From Deinococcus sp. HSC-46F16 (GTDB lineage: Bacteria; Deinococcota; Deinococci; Deinococcales; Deinococcaceae): a stretch of 64,000 nucleotides of DNA. Position numbers and translations under genes: made by a program. Shown in pieces: positions 60,944 to 64,000 of this stretch; positions within the stretch are counted from its first letter, which is position 1, and the number at the start of each line of letters is the position of its first letter. The notes beneath the pieces are model-generated. The model was not told where the DNA came from and made no database searches. It saw nothing but the letters and a program-made list of their open reading frames with translations. The DNA is taken from positions 956,001 through 1,020,000 of the forward strand of contig NZ_JALJZW010000001.1 of NCBI RefSeq assembly GCF_024171495.1. Direction: 5' to 3'.

Positions 60944-61399
60944 TTACTCGTCCCGAATGGTGACGCGGGCATCCCGCAACCACAGCACGCGGCCCCGCGG
61001 GTCTTCCAGGCTGACCACGACCTGCACGCCCTCGCCCACTGCCAACCGGCCCGCCGCCCCGCTCCCGCTGGTCTGGAGGCAGGGGCGCTCGCCGCAGCCC
61101 TGGCGGCTGGCCCGTGCGGCGGGAGCGGACCACACCCCCTCGCGGGTCACGACGTACACGCCCGTCACGGCGAGGGGCGGCAGGGCCTCGGCACCGCGCT
61201 GTCCCTGCACCCGCACGCGCACCCGCAGCGTGTCCCCGCCGAGCTGCGGCGCGGCTTCCACCTGCAGGCGTTGGCTGCCCAATTGCAGCGAGGTGGGTGC
61301 CCCCAGCAGGTCCCCCGTGGTGGGGGCCGGGGGCGTGCCCAGCGTGCCGCAGGCTGTCAGGGCAGCCAGGACCGGGGCGAGGAACCACGCACGCTTCAT
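60944..61399 (-). CDS. Lipoprotein of unknown function
   Basis: 151 aa. Signal with lipobox LTAC (FLAPVLAALTACG). The mature part is beta-rich with RVRVRVQGQRGAEALPPLAVTGVYVVTREGVW and two cysteines (GCGERPCLQT). TAAGAT followed by GGACTC then ATG matches the arrangement before the Lrp gene, a leaderless signal. No family recognised. Confidence 0.7.
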   Translation of the reverse strand: MKRAWFLAPVLAALTACGTLGTPPAPTTGDLLGAPTSLQLGSQRLQVEAAPQLGGDTLRVRVRVQGQRGAEALPPLAVTGVYVVTREGVWSAPAARASRQGCGERPCLQTSGSGAAGRLAVGEGVQVVVSLEDPRGRVLWLRDARVTIRDE

Positions 61400-61456
61400 G
61401 AGTCCATCTTAACGCAAGGTGGGTCCCGGTGGGGTGACCCGCGTCCCGCTCTCACG

Positions 61457-61484
61457 TGACGCCGTCGGCGAGCGGCCGACGTCA
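61457..61484. repeat. Inverted repeat between the lipoprotein and large secreted-protein genes
   Basis: TGAC, two unpaired C, GTCGGC and GCCGAC, GTCA form a hairpin (61457-61469 with 61475-61484). It may terminate the minus-strand transcript of the 659-aa gene, but no T run follows. Confidence 0.45.
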
Positions 61485-61573
61485 GGTGAGCCGGGGGAGA
61501 CGTGAAGCCCCGCTTCTGATCTGGAGCGAGGGCAAGCTGCGCCCGCCGTCCCCGTTCCAGTGCACATCCCCTG

Positions 61574-63553
<1,980 letters not shown>

Positions 63554-63669
63554 GAAGGCAGGATAAAGGGCCGGGGGCGGGGCGGAAAGCCGGAACGGGG
63601 ACGGACCTGCGCTCCCACGCCCGCCCGCCCGCGAAACCCCCGCAGACCGATGCTCTAGCATGCGCGGCG

Positions 63670-64000
63670 ATGCAGTCCCGCGCCGTGGCCCTGATGTCCG
63701 AGTCTGCCCTCGCGGGCAACCTCACGGCCCTCGCGCGGCGGGCGGGGGTGCCGCTGCTGCTGCCCGTCAAGGCGAACGCCTACGGGCACGGCCTGGCCGA
63801 GGTCGCGGCCGTGGCCGCCCGGCACCCCGACGTGTGGGGCTTCGCGGTGGCGGTGCCGCAGGAGGCCGCCGCGCTCGCGGCCCTCGCCCCCGGCAAGCCC
63901 ATCCTGCTACTGACCCCCCCCACCCCGGAGGAGGTCCGGCCCCTCGCGGACCTCGGCGTGCGCCTTCCCGTCGCCTCCCTCGCCGAAGCCGAGGCCCTGC
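63670..64000 (+). CDS. alr: Alanine racemase (5' part, cut by window end)
   Basis: The first about 110 codons. [29 protein letters not shown] contains the PLP-binding Lys in VKANAYGHG, diagnostic of alanine racemase, which makes D-Ala for peptidoglycan. TAGCAT is 8 bp before the ATG. The gene continues past 64000, and it is divergent from the large secreted-protein gene. Confidence 0.9.
   Translation, partial: MQSRAVALMSESALAGNLTALARRAGVPLLLPVKANAYGHGLAEVAAVAARHPDVWGFAVAVPQEAAALAALAPGKPILLLTPPTPEEVRPLADLGVRLPVASLAEAEAL

Overview
The window is about 64 kb of very GC-rich bacterial chromosome that fits the genus Deinococcus. The evidence is the protein content (fused TilS-TadA, membrane-anchored YvcK, many small Deinococcus-type membrane and secreted proteins), Deinococcus-style dispersed hairpin repeats, and the promoters. 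More than twenty start codons (ATG or GTG) have a TANNNT -10 hexamer only 5-8 bp upstream, the signature of leaderless mRNAs known from Deinococcus. The species cannot be named from sequence alone. No rRNA, tRNA, CRISPR array, prophage or IS element was seen; this is core chromosome with a few accessory modules.

Layout. 1-5 kb: Mrp/ApbC P-loop ATPase with a Cys-rich DeoR/ArsR-like regulator and a 2H phosphoesterase, facing chorismate mutase/DAHP synthase, a truncated haemoglobin and a Tat-exported metallo-hydrolase. 5-14 kb: small membrane proteins (YczE, DUF2231, PAP2, DUF2085), a nitroreductase, a PQQ-type sugar dehydrogenase, aroA and DinB/DUF1572. 14-24 kb: carboxynorspermidine synthase, a MerR/TipA-type regulator, PIN-TRAM protein, PspA and dxs. 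24-31.7 kb: TilS-TadA fusion, DUF72, a Bcp-type peroxiredoxin, a Panacea-domain gene coupled to a two-TM protein (candidate toxin-antitoxin pair), and a lysine 2,3-aminomutase/aminotransferase operon with a divergent Lrp regulator. 31.7-36.2 kb: galM and trpE-trpG-trpD behind a trpL attenuator. 36.2-42.7 kb: methyltransferase, a PepSY/DUF2271/ApbE flavinylation group next to glgB, then hisB-hisH. 42.7-50.2 kb: ftsY, glutaredoxin-like protein, Ser/Thr kinase with NHL-type repeats facing an unknown 600-aa protein, then ltrA and ruvA. 50.2-64 kb: metG with a candidate leader peptide, rapZ-yvcK, EamA transporter, DUF4127 operon, MacB/LolD-type ABC pair, lipoprotein, a large secreted protein, and the start of alr running off the end.

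How the parts work together. Aromatic biosynthesis recurs (DAHP synthase, aroA, trpEGD). The clearest regulatory element is the trp leader: a 15-residue peptide with four Trp codons, three of them consecutive, then mutually exclusive 1:2, 2:3 and 3:4 helices ending in a T-rich terminator. Its ATG lies 6 bp after TATCTT, so the attenuator appears to be read from a leaderless transcript. metG and dxs have similarly placed short leaderless reading frames. The DUF2271 protein carries a DTVSSAT sequence matching the ApbE flavinylation motif, so apbE, DUF2271 and PepSY probably form an extracytoplasmic flavin redox module.
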